From Diplosphaera chodatii (lineage: Eukaryota > Chlorophyta > Trebouxiophyceae > Prasiolales > Stichococcaceae), in the NCBI GenBank assembly GCA_032358165.1, contig JAALGY010000016.1:1054001-1118000 (forward strand): a stretch of DNA of 64,000 bases, in the 5' to 3' direction. The translations under genes were made by a program, and so were the position numbers. The stretch's first letter is position 1, and the number at the start of each line of letters is the position of its first letter. The notes under the pieces were generated by a model. It was not told where the DNA came from. It ran no database searches and saw nothing but the letters and a program-made list of their open reading frames with translations. Shown in pieces: positions 24,679 through 36,819 of this stretch.

Positions 24679-27600
24679 ATGACTGACTCGACGGATGGCA
24701 GCATGTGCTCTGCCCTTCTCGATGCACGATACTTTGCCAGCCACTCTGGCAGCATTGACGATGGTCGCCTGCGCGATGATCTGGCCGGAGCACTGCAAGA
24801 TCACCCGCGGCCATGGAGCCTACTACTCTGCGAAAACTTGCTTGATGCAGACCTCAGGCAAGTAACGGTGGCACATGCAGCTTCGTGAGCAACAGTAACA
24901 TTGCAAAGGCTGCGCACCGGCCACTGCCTGGGACAATCTTCATCATCCACATTCACCTGGGCTTGCGCAATGCCGGAACATGCAGCACGAGTGCAAAGAG
25001 TGCAAAGATCTGCCCTTTTGAACGGCCGCACTTGACTGCGCAGGCAGCAGCTGATTGGCGACGCTTTCGACGTCCTGCCGCCCGACAGCATCAGCCACGA
25101 GAGCAGCTGGTTGGCGGCCGCAGCACTGTTGCTACACCTGACGCAGCCGGATGCCTTCGGCACAGATATCGCAGCCGCGGCCTGCGCAGCACTCGCGCTG
25201 CCGCTCATCGACGCCGAAACCGATCCTGATGACTTCAGAGGAGATGTGCACGAGGTCATGGCGCTGGTGCATGCGCGGATCCTGCATGCAGCGCTGGCAG
25301 TCCCCGGCTTTCCAGCAGCAGTGGCAGCCGAGCAGCCAGCAGCCCTCCCAGCGCTCGCAGCGGCCGCCGCCGCCGCCAGCCAGCCGCAGTCCTGGCTCAG
25401 CACGCTGGGGGTTACCCCTCGACTTGCAGCTGCTGCAGCGGCGGCCTTCAAGCCTGCAGCCTTCGAGGTGGTGCCTCGTCATGCAGCGTGGTGTTGCTGC
25501 ATCGCCCGTTGCAGGCCCAGATGTCTGACTCAGCATGCCCTGCGCAAGGCGTAGTATGCATGTTGCACCCTGCGGATCGCATAAAAGTAATCATAGGTGC
25601 TGTTGCTGTCCTAACACTGGTCGGGTCCCTCAGAACATCACGGCGGCCTGTTGATACCATTGCAGATCGCAGAGTATGCCAGCGGGTTGCCGCATCTGGA
25701 GGAACCCCGGGAGATGCAGCAGTTCGAAGCGGCAGCACAAACAGTGCAGGCAGCAGCGGCAGCCGGCAGCATCCCCCCCGAGCAGACGCTTGAGGCAGCT
25801 GGTCTGCTGACTCGACGCGTCATGGTGTGGTACAACGAAACAGCCCCATGTAGCACTGAGGCGGACCAGCGTGATTATGTTGACTGCGCCATATGCCTTG
25901 GCACATGCATGCACCGGATCAGCACAGCCACTGCCACGGCAGCGGCAGCGCTGACGGCAGGCAGCGCGCCATGGAAGCGGCAAGCAGCCGATCAGCTGGC
26001 GTGTACTGTGACGCGGCTGGCCAGCTGGCTGCTGACGGACGCCGCCGCTCGGCGTGGCGTCTCAGCCAATGGAACGCAGCGCTCCCTCAGAGCCCTGCTG
26101 CTTGACGGCGGCCCTGTAGCGGCGGCGCTTCCCGCGGCGTCAGCGGCCCTGCGGCTCAGGATGGCACGGTCGCTCACAACCTGGACCAATAAGGCTGCCG
26201 GTGGCTGCGGCGTCGAAGCTCTGCCGCCGCTGGCGCTCGCGGTCCGCACGCTGTGCATGCTGTGCAGCAGCGGCGGCAGCAGCGGAAGCAGGACGGCAGG
26301 GCCGCTGTCTGCCGGCTGCCTGTGCACCGAGCGTGGCCGCCAGAGGCTGCACGTCGAGGTGATGTGCTACCTGCTGTGCAGCAGCAGCGGTATGTCCTGT
26401 CAGAATGCTGCAAATCTGGTTCCTTTCACCAAAGACCTTGGGTGCAGCCCCTCAGAACTCTGGTGCAACCCAAAGCTGCACCAGGGCAACCCTGCTGCTC
26501 ACTGATCCCCCGACGAAAGCCGTGCATGCCAAGGGATCACATCCGTGCGTTGCAGGTGACATCAGCGTCAGCACTGGTGTGCGCGGTGCACAACATGGTT
26601 GACAGCCAGACTCCAGGCGGCGCCATGCTGCAGGCGGCTCTGCATGCTGAGGTGCTCTTCGCTCTCCGTTACTCAGTTGCGACCACCACCTGTAAGCACC
26701 CATGCTACATGCTGCACGACGCGGCGTGCCCCGTGGTGGCTGGGCCTTGCTGACGGCAACTGCTGGCGGACGTCAGTGGCGTGCAGCGACTGGTTGGCAC
26801 CCTGCCAGCTGACATGTCTTGCCAGGACAAGGTTTTCCGCCCTTGTAGGCGATGCGATGCTCAATACCTCGCTGGCTCCGATCGTTGAGCTCCCTGCGTT
26901 AACCGCCATTATTGGAAAGGATAACTCTGCCTGGTCTAGGCCTTACAACTCACCGAAATCCTGGCAAACAGCATCCAGGTCACAGTGCCGACCGGCGCCG
27001 CAGGTGAGCAGCGTGGGGCGGCGGCGGCTGCCGGAAGCAGCAGCGCGGGTGGCGGACCAGGCCGGCGGCCTGCTGGCGGCGTCGGTGCTGCAGCTGCTGG
27101 GCAGCTGCGGCAGCACCCACTCGCCTGCTGATATCCTGGAGGCAAGTGTGTGCAGGCACGCAGTGATATGATCCAACACAGCAGATGTGTAATGGGGCAT
27201 GGTCTAGGGTTGGTCTGTGGATGACGGCAAGTACTTCTGACCTTGCAGCGACTGTGCACGTCCAACCATGCCACAGTTGTGAGGTGTCAACACACACAGA
27301 TCTGCGACTGTGTGGCGTACATGCATGTCCCAGTGTTTTATAGTGGAGTAGAATGGCGCATGTATGAGGGATACAGACATTTTGGCGCAGGTGCTGCAGG
27401 AGGCAGGAGCGCTGCAGGGCCTGGCCGCGGCGATGGGGATGCCAGCCAGGCTGGTGGACTGCTGCAGGGGGGTGAGCTCGGCGCTGCCGCCGCTGCCCGA
27501 GCTGCTGTCCGCTGGCTGCCGCTCGGCAGCACAGGTGACTTGACGAGGATCAAGTGAGAGCACATGGAGTAAGGTAGCCGAAGATATGAAGCACATGAAT

Positions 27601-29857
27601 GCGCCTCTGCCTTGAGCTTTGCCCCAGGTGGAGATGGCTTTGGTTCCGATCATTGCAGCCTGTCGGACGATGCCCAAAGTGGAGTCCTCACGGTGCATAC
27701 TGCCCAAGCAGGCCGCGGCAGCAGCAGTCGGCGCCGCCGAAGTGGCCCTGGGCAGCGGCTCCGGCTGCCCTGTAGCGGCGCCGGCCCCGGCAGCCAGCTG
27801 CATAATCCCCAAGAAGAGGCCGCCCAGAGGGCGTGGCCCAGCAGCGCCGTCGGCAGCGTCAGCAGCGGCCCCCGCAGAAGAGCAGCCGCCGCCGCCGCCG
27901 CCGCCCCTGACTGACATTGTCCTGTGCAACCTGCTGCAGTGCTGCCTGGGCATGTGCGACATGGCACACCTGCAGCTGGTGCACACAGCAGCCAGCAGGG
28001 CTGCCGGCAGTTCAGCAGCCGACGGCAGTGGCGATGCAGCAGCAGGCGCACCCGACGCAACTGGCATGCGGCTGACAGCCACAGCAATGTCGGGCCTGGC
28101 AGTGCTTGCGGCTGCGGCGGTGCCCGTGCTGGCAGCGGCTGCAGAGCAGTCCGCCACGGCAGGCGCTGCCGCGACTGAAGTGTCACCGCACCTCGCGAAT
28201 ACGCAGGATTCCCGAATGACGGGGCGGCTGCTCACCGTCGTGCTGCGCCTGTGGAACATGCCGCCCCCCACTGCTTTGTCGCCAGGCCTGATCGAGGTAT
28301 GTGGCCTCATGCTGAGCAAACCCATGCGTCAATGATCCCTGCCCACGGCGACTCCATGCATGATAGCGGTACAAAGCCTGCTGCAAGGCAGCACCGGTCA
28401 TGTCCCCTGCAGTGGTGCTGCACGCTCAATTGTGAGCTGCTGGTCAGCATGATTGCATGCTATGCAATATCTGTCATCATAACGGTCACCTTAATGCTGC
28501 TGCAGCAGCGTCTGTCCCTGAGGTGATGCGCAGCCACAAGCCAAGCCAGCTGGTGGTGCAGGACTCCTGCGCGGTGGCGGCGGCGGCGCTGGCGGCCGAC
28601 CCACAGCTGCGGCAAATTGCGAGCACCAACGATGCCCAGGCCTGGGCCGGCCTGCAGCAGCATCTTCGGACGGCGCTTTCCTCAGCCGAGCAGCGGCGCC
28701 TGCAGCCCATGTTTCTGCAGGTGGGACCTGCGTGCACGCAGCGCCTGCCGCCTTGCACATAGCCTGGTCACTGTGCACCACAGGGTGTGGTCCACAGCAG
28801 CCCCGGCTGCAACACCCCTGCCGTGCCAAGCCCTGAAAAATGAGCAGTGCTGCTCCAGGGTGCCAGCTACCACCTCACTCCAGTGGCAACCATGTTGCGA
28901 GTTACAGATGTCTGTCAATAGCGCTGCTGGGCTGGTAGGCCAGCCCAGTTCGACCCCTTTGGAGGCCCGACAATGGGTCATTTCTGCTGCCCACTCTGGG
29001 GTGCTTCCATCTGTCAAGAAGCTCCAAGCTTTTGGCGTGACAGTCTTGCTGTCTGTGGAGGAATGATAGCCACAAGTTACACGGTTGCTCTGCTGTCGGC
29101 TGCACACTTTGGTCAGATCGTTGAGTCGAGGGATCAAGCTGCACGGTCCTGCGGTCCTGCCACATGCGGAAACGCAAGCATGATGAGTTGGTCCAGACTT
29201 CAAGATGATGTCCCTGCCCTGGAGCAGGTGGACGAGGTGCTGGCTGGCAGGTGCAGCAGGCCCTTCGCCAGCGTGGCGGACATGAATTCGTCTGCAGCGG
29301 CGCAGCGGCAGCTGGCGGCCGCAGCAGCGGCACAGGCCGACGCGGCTGCGCAGGCGCTGCTCGAGGTGGGCAGCGTGTGGTAGCTAGCTTCATCTTAAAT
29401 ATGTAAACTGCAACATGTATATCAGCGAGCACTGCTAAAGCGCACGTCGGCAAGAGCTACGATCAGGTTGAAGCTGCAGCAGTGCGATCTGGCAGCATAT
29501 AGGGAGACGAAGTACATGCACCACTTGCAGGAAGAGCAGGGCCTTGGAGTTGAGCCAGCAATCAGCACCAGCAGCACGGGCAGCGCAGCGCAGAAGGCGG
29601 ACGCCAAGAAGGCCGCAAAGCGCGCCCGGCAGAAGGCCGACAAGGCTGGAAAGGCTGCCGCTGCTGCTGCTGCCGCGACACAGATGACAAGTGCTGCCCC
29701 TGGCGCCAGCAGCCAGGATGCTGCTGCTGCGGCTGGGCATGCCGGTGCATGCCAGGCGGAAGCAGAGGATGCGGAGGCGGCACAGCTGGTGCAGCAGCTA
29801 CAGCTGGCGGATCGCGTCAAGATTCTGGACAAGCAGAAGCAGAAGCGCTGCAAGTGA
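24679..29857 (+). CDS. F3: class II array protein, intact, 960 aa
   Basis: Intact class II reference copy, family not recognised. Exons: 24679-24857, 25044-25467, 25666-26358, 26556-26651, 27004-27141, 27391-27534, 27712-28296, 28562-28720, 29228-29365, 29531-29857; 2883 nt in phase. Residues about 95-115 give LLLHLTQPDAFG-TDIAAAACAALALP; 202-432 form one long helical exon (single exon here, split in F2); 465-510 have GGLLAASVLQLLGS; 559-753 start with a Pro-rich linker and continue into Ala-rich helices; 754-806 end RRLQPMFLQ. Residues about 874-891 are the basic KADAKKAAKRARQKADKA; the last residues are LQLADRVKILDKQKQKRCK. Intron 5 has a firm GC donor (GCAAGT). Intron 1 can be read as GC or, shifted four bases at both ends, as GT with the same protein. 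Confidence 0.85.
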
Positions 29858-29889
29858 TGTGAAAACTCGCTGCACACGTCAGAGCGAGC

Positions 29890-30075
29890 GTTCCTGCATC
29901 ACCAACTCATGATGAATCAAAAGCTCCTTGCAGCAATGTCCTTTTATGTGTTTTGGTGTTGGCATGAAGGCTTGAGAGCAAGCTGGAACTCAGGGATGGT
30001 CTTAGGGAGTGGAGCAGCATCGCGTTTTGAGCCATGAGGTGGGCATCATATGTTTGATGATGTCGCACTTGCCGT
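29890..30075 (+). repeat. 3'-flank block of class II genes, copy 1
   Basis: Shares long stretches with 35910-36090, such as 'ttggcatgaaggcttg' and 'gcaagctggaactcaggg'. Contains GCTTG-AGAG-CAAGC, a 5-bp stem with a 4-base loop. A weaker version lies after F2 near 18490-18610. Confidence 0.7.
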
Positions 30076-30568
30076 GATGTCGATCAGCCTGTAGGATAAA
30101 CTTGATGAGATCAGATGGTGGCACAGGACATAGTGTATTTTGTACTAGGCTTGGACTGATGAGGCTGGCAGCATCGGTTGATGAGGGCCGGAACTGCTGC
30201 AGACATGTATGTTGTGTTGAGCCGAGATGAGACATGCGGGATGACAGTGGCAGTTTAAGTTGACTGTGATTTTCCAGCTGACCATGCTGAGCCTAGGAAG
30301 GAAACTTCCGACCATTCCAACTGTGACTACGTACATCCATGGTTGTCTCATGCCATGCCGCCATGACAGACCGCATGCACATGCTGCATAGCCTATGGGT
30401 CGAGCTGCTCGCAGACAACCATCACAAGGAAGTGTGTCTACCTGATGAAGATCAATGCGAGCATTCGGGAGAATATGTGTGCGGGTCAGCAATTCAGCTA
30501 TTTCAGCATGCAATAGGGGTAGTTAAAGAAGTTCGTCAACTTCCCTACATGCAATGGGCGAGTGGGGT

Positions 30569-30574
30569 CACGTG
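30569..30574 (+). promoter_or_regulatory. CACGTG upstream of F4
   Basis: Within GGGGTCACGTGATGTG, 232 bp before the F4 start; the same 16-base context recurs 211 bp before F5. Confidence 0.45.
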
Positions 30575-32143
30575 ATGTGCTTTGGCAACAGGTTGATAAC
30601 CCTTGACGAGGACCACTTCACAACTTGCGCTACGATCGTGAAACAAATGTCGTATTTGCCAGCTCCCGTCACCATGCAGTGGCTCTGGCCCAGCTGACAG
30701 TCCAAGGCTGCAGCACCAGCAAGCTGGGAATCACCCAGTCAATGCACTCTGTGGATGCGAAATCACAGCACGGGTAGCGTCCGGCACGAGGGTTACCAGC
30801 ATGAGCTCTGCCCTCCTGAGCACTCGGTTTCTAAACAGACAGGCTGCTGGGATCGACAATGACCACTTGCGAGCCCAGCTGGACAGCTTGTTTGACAGCC
30901 GGCCGCAGCCTTGGTGCCCTGTACTTGATCAGCTGTGCTGGAATGCGGAATACAGGCATGCTCCAGTGCAGCTGCTCTCCTTGCATCTGGCTCAAGCTGC
31001 ATAGGTGCACTGGTCTGAGCTCATGGGAAATACGCGCCTGCAGTCTTGCATGCTGGCATTCGGGCGTCCTTGCATGCACAACCGACCACCAACGTCGCTG
31101 GTGGTAAATCTTCGCAGGCAGGCGCTCACGGGCGGCGCGTTCGACGTCGGCATGCCGCTGCACAGCGACGCACACACGAGCAGCTGCTTCGCGGTCGCGG
31201 CTATGCTGCTGCATCTCACCCGGCCGAGCATCTTTGGCACGCAGATCGCAGCAGCAGCCTGTGCAGCTTTCGCAGCGCCGTTCATCCACGCCGCCGAGGA
31301 GCCCCTGCTGGAAGACGACAGCAGCTTGGACGTGCACCAGTTCATGGCGCTGGCGCACTGGCGCCTGCTGCAGGCAGCGCTGAGGGTCCCCGGCTTCGCA
31401 GCGGCGGTCACCCTGGAGCAGCCGGCCGCCCTTGCTGCGCTTGCGGCTGAGATGTGGGATGCAGAAGATAGCATGATGACAGCAGTTTTCACGCCCGCGG
31501 CGTTCCAGGTGCAGCCTTGAGCAGCATCGTCGCGGTGTCTGCATGGCGCTCTAGATGGCGCTCTCGCCATCTCTCTACTACTACTCTCGCGGCATCCTGA
31601 ACTGAGGCTAGCTGGCAGCATCGGTTGACACTCGTCACTGGACCTGGGTAGCACTTCGCTCCCTGCTGCTGTATGAAATTTGAAAAGCGGGAGGGTTGCT
31701 GCTGCAGAATGATCGTGCTGCCTGCTCACCATGCAGATTGCAGCGCATGCGGGCCTGATGCCGCAGCTGCAGAGCCCCATGGAGCTGGCGCAGTTTGACA
31801 CGGCGACGGAGCTGGTCCACGCAGCAGCGGCGGCTGGCAGCATGCCGCGGGAGCAGGCCCTCGAGGCAGCCGCCGCGCTGGTTGCCCGCGTCGTACGCGC
31901 GTGCAGCGAGATGGCCACCGCCGACCGCGAAGATGAAGACCTGGCTGAAGCATACCGGGAGCGCACCGCCTGCTTCGGCGGCTGCATGCGCTGCCTCGCC
32001 GGCGTCGCGGCGGCGGCGGCGGCAGCGCTCGCGGCGGGCGGCCGCCCCTGGAAGCAGGAAGCGGCCGGCCACCTGCTGGGCGCCGTCACGCAGCTGTGCA
32101 CCTGGCTGCTGACGCTGGCTGCGGCGGATCAGGGCTCGGCTGA

Positions 32144-32155
32144 CGCGCGCGCGCG
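32144..32155 (+). repeat. (CG)6 run at the F4 frameshift
   Basis: Dinucleotide run in exon 3. The exon is two bases longer than a multiple of three; removing one CG unit restores the frame to TQGRLAPLLADGGPV, aligning with F5 (TQQLLAPLLPDGGPA). Confidence 0.75.
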
Positions 32156-35100
32156 ACGCAGGGCCGGCTGGCGCCGCTGCTGGCGGACGGCGGCCCCGTA
32201 GCGTCCGCGCTCCCGGCGGCCTGCGCAGTCCAGCGGCTGCACATGGCGGACGCCCTCACGACCTGGGCCGGCTGGGCGGTGCGCCGGGGGGTCGGCGCCC
32301 TGCCGGCGCTGTCGCCCGCGTGCTGCGCCCTGCGTCTGCTGTGCGACGGCGACGGGGCGCAGCCGCTGCATGCGGGCTGCCTGCGCACGGATATCGGCAG
32401 TGGCAGGCTGCGCCTCCAGGTGGGCGTCCCGTTGGCAGGGTCGTCCCAGGGTTCTGGGCTCAGGGTTTGCCGAACCTGTGGCCAGCCTGATGTATGTTCG
32501 AGTTGCCCTAAACACGCTGTGTGTGGGCAACATGCTGCTGGGGCATGCACACAGAGATGCATGGAGCATTGTGTCCGACCGTTGTGTCGACATGTTGCAG
32601 GTGACGTCGCCTGCGACGGTGCTGTGCACCATCCGCGTCATGGCTGACAGCCAGGCTGCGGGGGGCCTGCGTGCGGCGCTGCAAGCAGAGGTGCGCCGGT
32701 ACAGGCATTCTGACCACCACTCCTGCTTCCATCGCTCGCGCCCTGCACGCCCGACAGCCATTGTGAAACACTGTAGATGTAATCCATTGCGGTACTTACA
32801 CACAGCTGGTCCTATCGCCAATGGCTAAAAAAAACCTGCTCACTGCAAAGCCCGGCTAGAGGGCTGATTGTGCGCATTGTCACACCCTGCCAGCTTGGCG
32901 CCCTGCCCTTTCACGATATGCCATGGGATGTCCTCAAGACGTGTACTGTCCGGCATTTGTGACTGTGGTTGGTATGGGGCACCCCTTTGTACGACATCTA
33001 ATGCACGCGTTGGGTTCGGGGCATACAAGCAGAGAGTGCGTGGCCGCAGGGAAGCACTGCACACCGGCGGCAGCTGCTGGCGGCGGCGGCGCAGGTGGCG
33101 GACGAGGCGGGCGGCCTGCTGGCGGCGTCGGTGCTGCAGCTGCTGGGCAGCTGCGGGCGCACCCATTCGCCCGCTGCAATCCTGCAGGCGAGAACATGAA
33201 GGAGGAACCAGCCAGTCTGGCCATCCCATGGAAACAAATGTCATATCTTGGTAGCATTGCCGGTGCTCCTGCCACTGCCGCTGGTGCTGCTCCTGCTGCT
33301 GCTGCTAGCTGTTGCTGGACAGTGCCCAGCAGGAATCCTTCATCCCAGTAACTTTAACAGACACTCAGGGATTTGGGGCTGATAAGTGCATCGCAGTGCC
33401 AGTGCGATACTCAGCCTTCGGTCCACTGGTCCTTAATGGTCTTGCAGCTGCCCGCTTTCTGCTGCATGCACTGCTTCAGCGGCACAGGGCCCGGCAGCAG
33501 CTGCCACGCAGCACAGGCTCACTCAACCGAAGCATGCTGTCACTCACAGCTTCTGCTCTACGAATGGTACGAATGGCAGCGGCAGCATGATGTTGGCGCA
33601 TTTGGCATGGGTGCAGGTGCTGAAGAGGGCCGGTGCCCTACAGGGCCTGTCTGCAGCGATGGTCATCCCCTGCAGGCTGGTGGCCGTCAGCGAGAGCGAC
33701 CTAATGCTGCTCCCGCCTCGGCTGCTTACATCTGGCTGCCGTCTGGCAACACAGGTGACCGCAGGCCAGGTCCTTTTACAGAGCTGGTCCGCAATGAAAT
33801 TTTGGACCAGTTGATGACCAGTTTCCTCTCTTGCACAGGCAGCTGCAGCGGCGTTCGGCGCCGCTGACGTGGCCCTGGGCAGCGGCTCCGGCTGCCCTGT
33901 AGCGGCGGCCATCCCAAGCAGCAGCCGAGCAGTCCCGAAGCGGCAGGCGCCCACCACGCGTGCCCGGCATCCTGCATCCAACGCTTGCCCAGCGCCACCG
34001 CCGCCGCCGCCGCCGCTGACTGACGCCGTGCTGCACGACCTGCTGCACTGCTGCCTGGGGATGCAGGAAGTCTCGGTGCTGCACCTGTTCTATGGAGACG
34101 CCGACATGCACAGCGGCCTTCCAGCGGGCAGCACGGCTGGTGATGCAACCAGCAGCAGCACGGCAGCAGCAGCAGCAGCAGAGGCAGCCGGCGCGCGGCT
34201 CACCGGCACAGCCATGTCAGCGTTGGCGGTGCTGGCGGTGTCGGCAGTTCCGGCGATGGCAGCGGCGGCGGCAGCGGCAGCCAAAACTGCAGCTGCACGT
34301 GCACACGTGGAGGAATCCTCAGACGCAGACAACAAGGAGCCCTTCCAGCTGGTGGCCAGTCTGCTGGGGGCTGTGCTGAAAGTATGGATGCACCCGCCCC
34401 CTGGAGACCTGCTGCCAGGCTTGGTCGAGGTATTCAAACCCTGCATTTCGAGCTGCGCTTTGGCACAATCTGCTGGCAGTGTGTCATCGGACAGCTGTTT
34501 GGATGCTGGACGATGCTACTGCAGCGGGCTGCTCGCTGCACTGACTATGGGGACTGTGTATGGACTCTCACAGAGACAGGCCCGCAGCTGCGTGTTGCGT
34601 CCACGAGGGTTTGAGGGTTTAGATTCAGGGCCAGCACCTCATCGTGCTGGACAGTGCTGCAATGTTTCACGCCGCGGCACCGAGCTGCTGACCCTCATGC
34701 GGTGCAGGACTGCTGCGCCGTGGTGGCGGCGGCGCTGGCTGCGGACCCGATGCTGCGGGAGCGGGGGCTCGCTGCACCCTTGGCCAAGGATCTGGACAGG
34801 CTGCAGGGCGACATGCGGGGAGCACTTTCCGCACGTGATCGGCAGCGGCTGCAGCCTATGTTCCAGCAGGTGATGGGGTCACTTATGCAGCATGGGGCAC
34901 ACATTCGAATAGGCGACGGGGAGCACGTCAGACCCCCCGCCGTGGCTGCGATGGCGAATGAGCCATTCTCCCTGTATGTTCTGGGAAGGAGATTGTGCCA
35001 CTGTTGTGCGTGGTCTGCATGTGGATTTGAACAAGTTCTGCTGCAACTGAGCTGTGATGATGATTGCATGTGCTGGTTGTCACACTCTTGCAGGCATCGC

Positions 35101-35668
35101 AAAGCAATACGAAAGCATTGCAAGCGTCCTGTGCCTGCATTTTCACACACACAAGCTGTGAGACAGCCTCGTACCAAGGATGTCACTCATGACTGTAGTC
35201 TGCCCCAAGCCGTTGACAAGCCGCCTGCTCTGGAGCAGGTCGCCGAGGTGCTGGCCGGCAGGCGCAGCATGGTGTACGCCAGCGTGGCGGACATGGCGGC
35301 AGCTGCGGCGCAGCAGCAGAAGCAGGATGCCAATGCAGACGCAGCAAAGGAACAGCGTCTGGCAGAGCTCGCTGCCCAGGCTGAGGCCGCTGCACAGTCT
35401 CTGCTGGAGGTGAGCCGTGCGATTCCATCCCACCTGCGCAGTCCACAGCTGGTGATGCTGCGCCTGCTGCTCAACAGCAGCCAGTGCGTCAACGGCAGCC
35501 ACTAGTGAATGCTGCAGTGCACATCAGTTGGCAGCTGACGGTGCTGAGGCGCGTGCCTGTCTGCAGGAAGAGCAGGGCGTCGCAGCGGAGGCAGCAGGCA
35601 GCGGCGCGGGCGGCACGGCTCAGAAGGCAGATGCCAAGAAGGCGGCCAAGCGCGCCCGGCAGAAAGCG

Positions 35669-35671
35669 TAG
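35669..35671 (+). other. Premature TAG in the last exon of F4
   Basis: F3 reads CAG AAG GCC GAC AAG here, and F4 reads CAG AAA GCG TAG AAA. About 70 downstream codons remain open and similar to F3, so the stop looks recent. Confidence 0.8.
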
Positions 35672-35909
35672 AAAGCCGAAAAGGCTGAGCAGGCTGCCAC
35701 AGCCGCACAGGGGTCAAGCGCCGCAACCTCCAAAACCGGCAGCCAGGGTGTTTCTGCGGTGGCTGGGCGTGCGTGCCAGTCGGATGCGGAGGATGCGGAG
35801 GCGGCACGGCTGGTCCAGCACCTGCAGCTGGCGGACCGCGTCAAGATTCTGGACAAGCAGAAGCAGAAGCGCTGCAGGTGACACGAGCTGATGCAGCCAC
35901 ACGTCAAAG

Positions 35910-36090
35910 CGGCCTTCCTGCACCACCAACTCATGGTGACTCACGAGCTGCTTGCGGCAATGGTCTTGCACGTATTCTGGTGTTGGCATGAAGGCTTGCG
36001 AGCAAGCTGGAACTCAGGGATGGTTTCAGGGGCAGGAGCAGCATAGGGTTTTGAGCCATGAGGTGGGCATCATGTTTGATGATGTCGCAG
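35910..36090 (+). repeat. 3'-flank block of class II genes, copy 2
   Basis: Copy of the block at 29890-30075. The small hairpin is kept with a changed loop (GCTTG-CGAG-CAAGC). Confidence 0.7.
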
Positions 36091-36608
36091 TCGCACGACT
36101 TTGGTCGGCCTGCTGTGGCACACATCTGGCATACATGAGGATAGTATGTATGGCCTATCTAGGATGGGATCGATGTAAGCAATGCGGCTGGATGAGGGGC
36201 CTGCATTGGTGCGGTGGTGTGTGTTGAAGTGAGCTCTGGATCAGGTTAGAAGTGCAGGACATCAGGTGGCAGTTGATGTCAACTCTAGATTCATACCCCG
36301 TATGATTTCAGTGTGGGTCGTTATCCCCTCAAATTAGCTGCAGTTCGGCCAAAAGCTACAATCTATAATCCATGTCAGCTAATATAAAGTTTTGAGCCCA
36401 TGGCGAACCATACCAATGGTGACCTTCACCTATGCATGGTGAAGGTTGAAGTTGAAAGCAAGCTTGCCATTGGAACACAGCATACACATGGTACATCGCC
36501 TTTGAACGACTTGGTGTAGCAGTGAAGTGTCTCTGTTTGCTCATCAAGCACTGATGAACTTGCTTCTGACTGCCAAGGGGAGTAACTTTCACCTGCATGC
36601 CACGGGGT

Positions 36609-36614
36609 CACGTG
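36609..36614 (+). promoter_or_regulatory. CACGTG upstream of F5
   Basis: Same GGGGTCACGTGATGTG context as upstream of F4, 211 bp before the F5 start. Confidence 0.45.
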
Positions 36615-36819
36615 ATGTGATGGCCAACAGATTGATGACCTTGACGGGGACCACTTGCAGGTTTCACTTCAATCAGCGTGTGTTGTTGTGATGAGCTCCT
36701 TTCACAATGGTGTCGGACTGTCCCAGCTGGCCGTCAGGATGGCTGCACTAGCAATTTGAGTATCACCTAGTTGATGCAGTCAGGTCGTTGCAACACTCAT
36801 ATCACCAAAAGCATCCAGC

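Larger units (their letters stand above)
29858..30800. other. Intergenic region F3/F4 with blocks repeated downstream of F4
   Basis: 943 bp without a supported gene. Two parts recur about 6 kb later between F4 and F5: a 3'-flank block (about 29890-30075, matching 35910-36090) and a 5'-flank block (about 30560-30780, matching 36600-36800). This marks the duplication unit as gene plus flanks. Confidence 0.65.
30801..35881 (+). pseudogene. F4: class II array copy with a frameshift and a premature stop
   Basis: Exons: 30801-30955, 31118-31508, 31737-32419, 32601-32690, 33050-33187, 33617-33754, 33839-34429, 34708-34869, 35239-35409, 35567-35881. All class II hallmarks are present (LLHLTRPSIFGTQIAAAACAA; GGLLAASVLQLLGS; RQRLQPMFQQ; ADAKKAAKRARQKA). 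Two lesions: exon 3 is 683 nt and changes frame in the (CG)6 run at 32144-32155, so the ADGGPV segment is out of frame; and an in-frame TAG at 35669-35671 ends the last exon just after the basic motif, while the ancestral frame continues to a TGA at 35879-35881. The stop alone would leave most of the protein; the frameshift would not. GC donors at introns 1 and 5. Probably a recent pseudogene unless the CG run is a sequencing error. Confidence 0.75.
35882..36819. other. Intergenic region F4/F5
   Basis: 938 bp, the counterpart of 29858-30800. The first 200 bp and last 220 bp are homologous to that region; the centre (about 36200-36560) is AT-richer and unmatched. No gene seen. Confidence 0.6.

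Noticed and set aside
24858..24861. GT donor four bases downstream of the GC donor in F3 intron 1
   Set aside because: It gives the same protein if the acceptor also shifts by four bases, so it remains possible, but the other class II genes have no GT at that offset; kept as a caveat.
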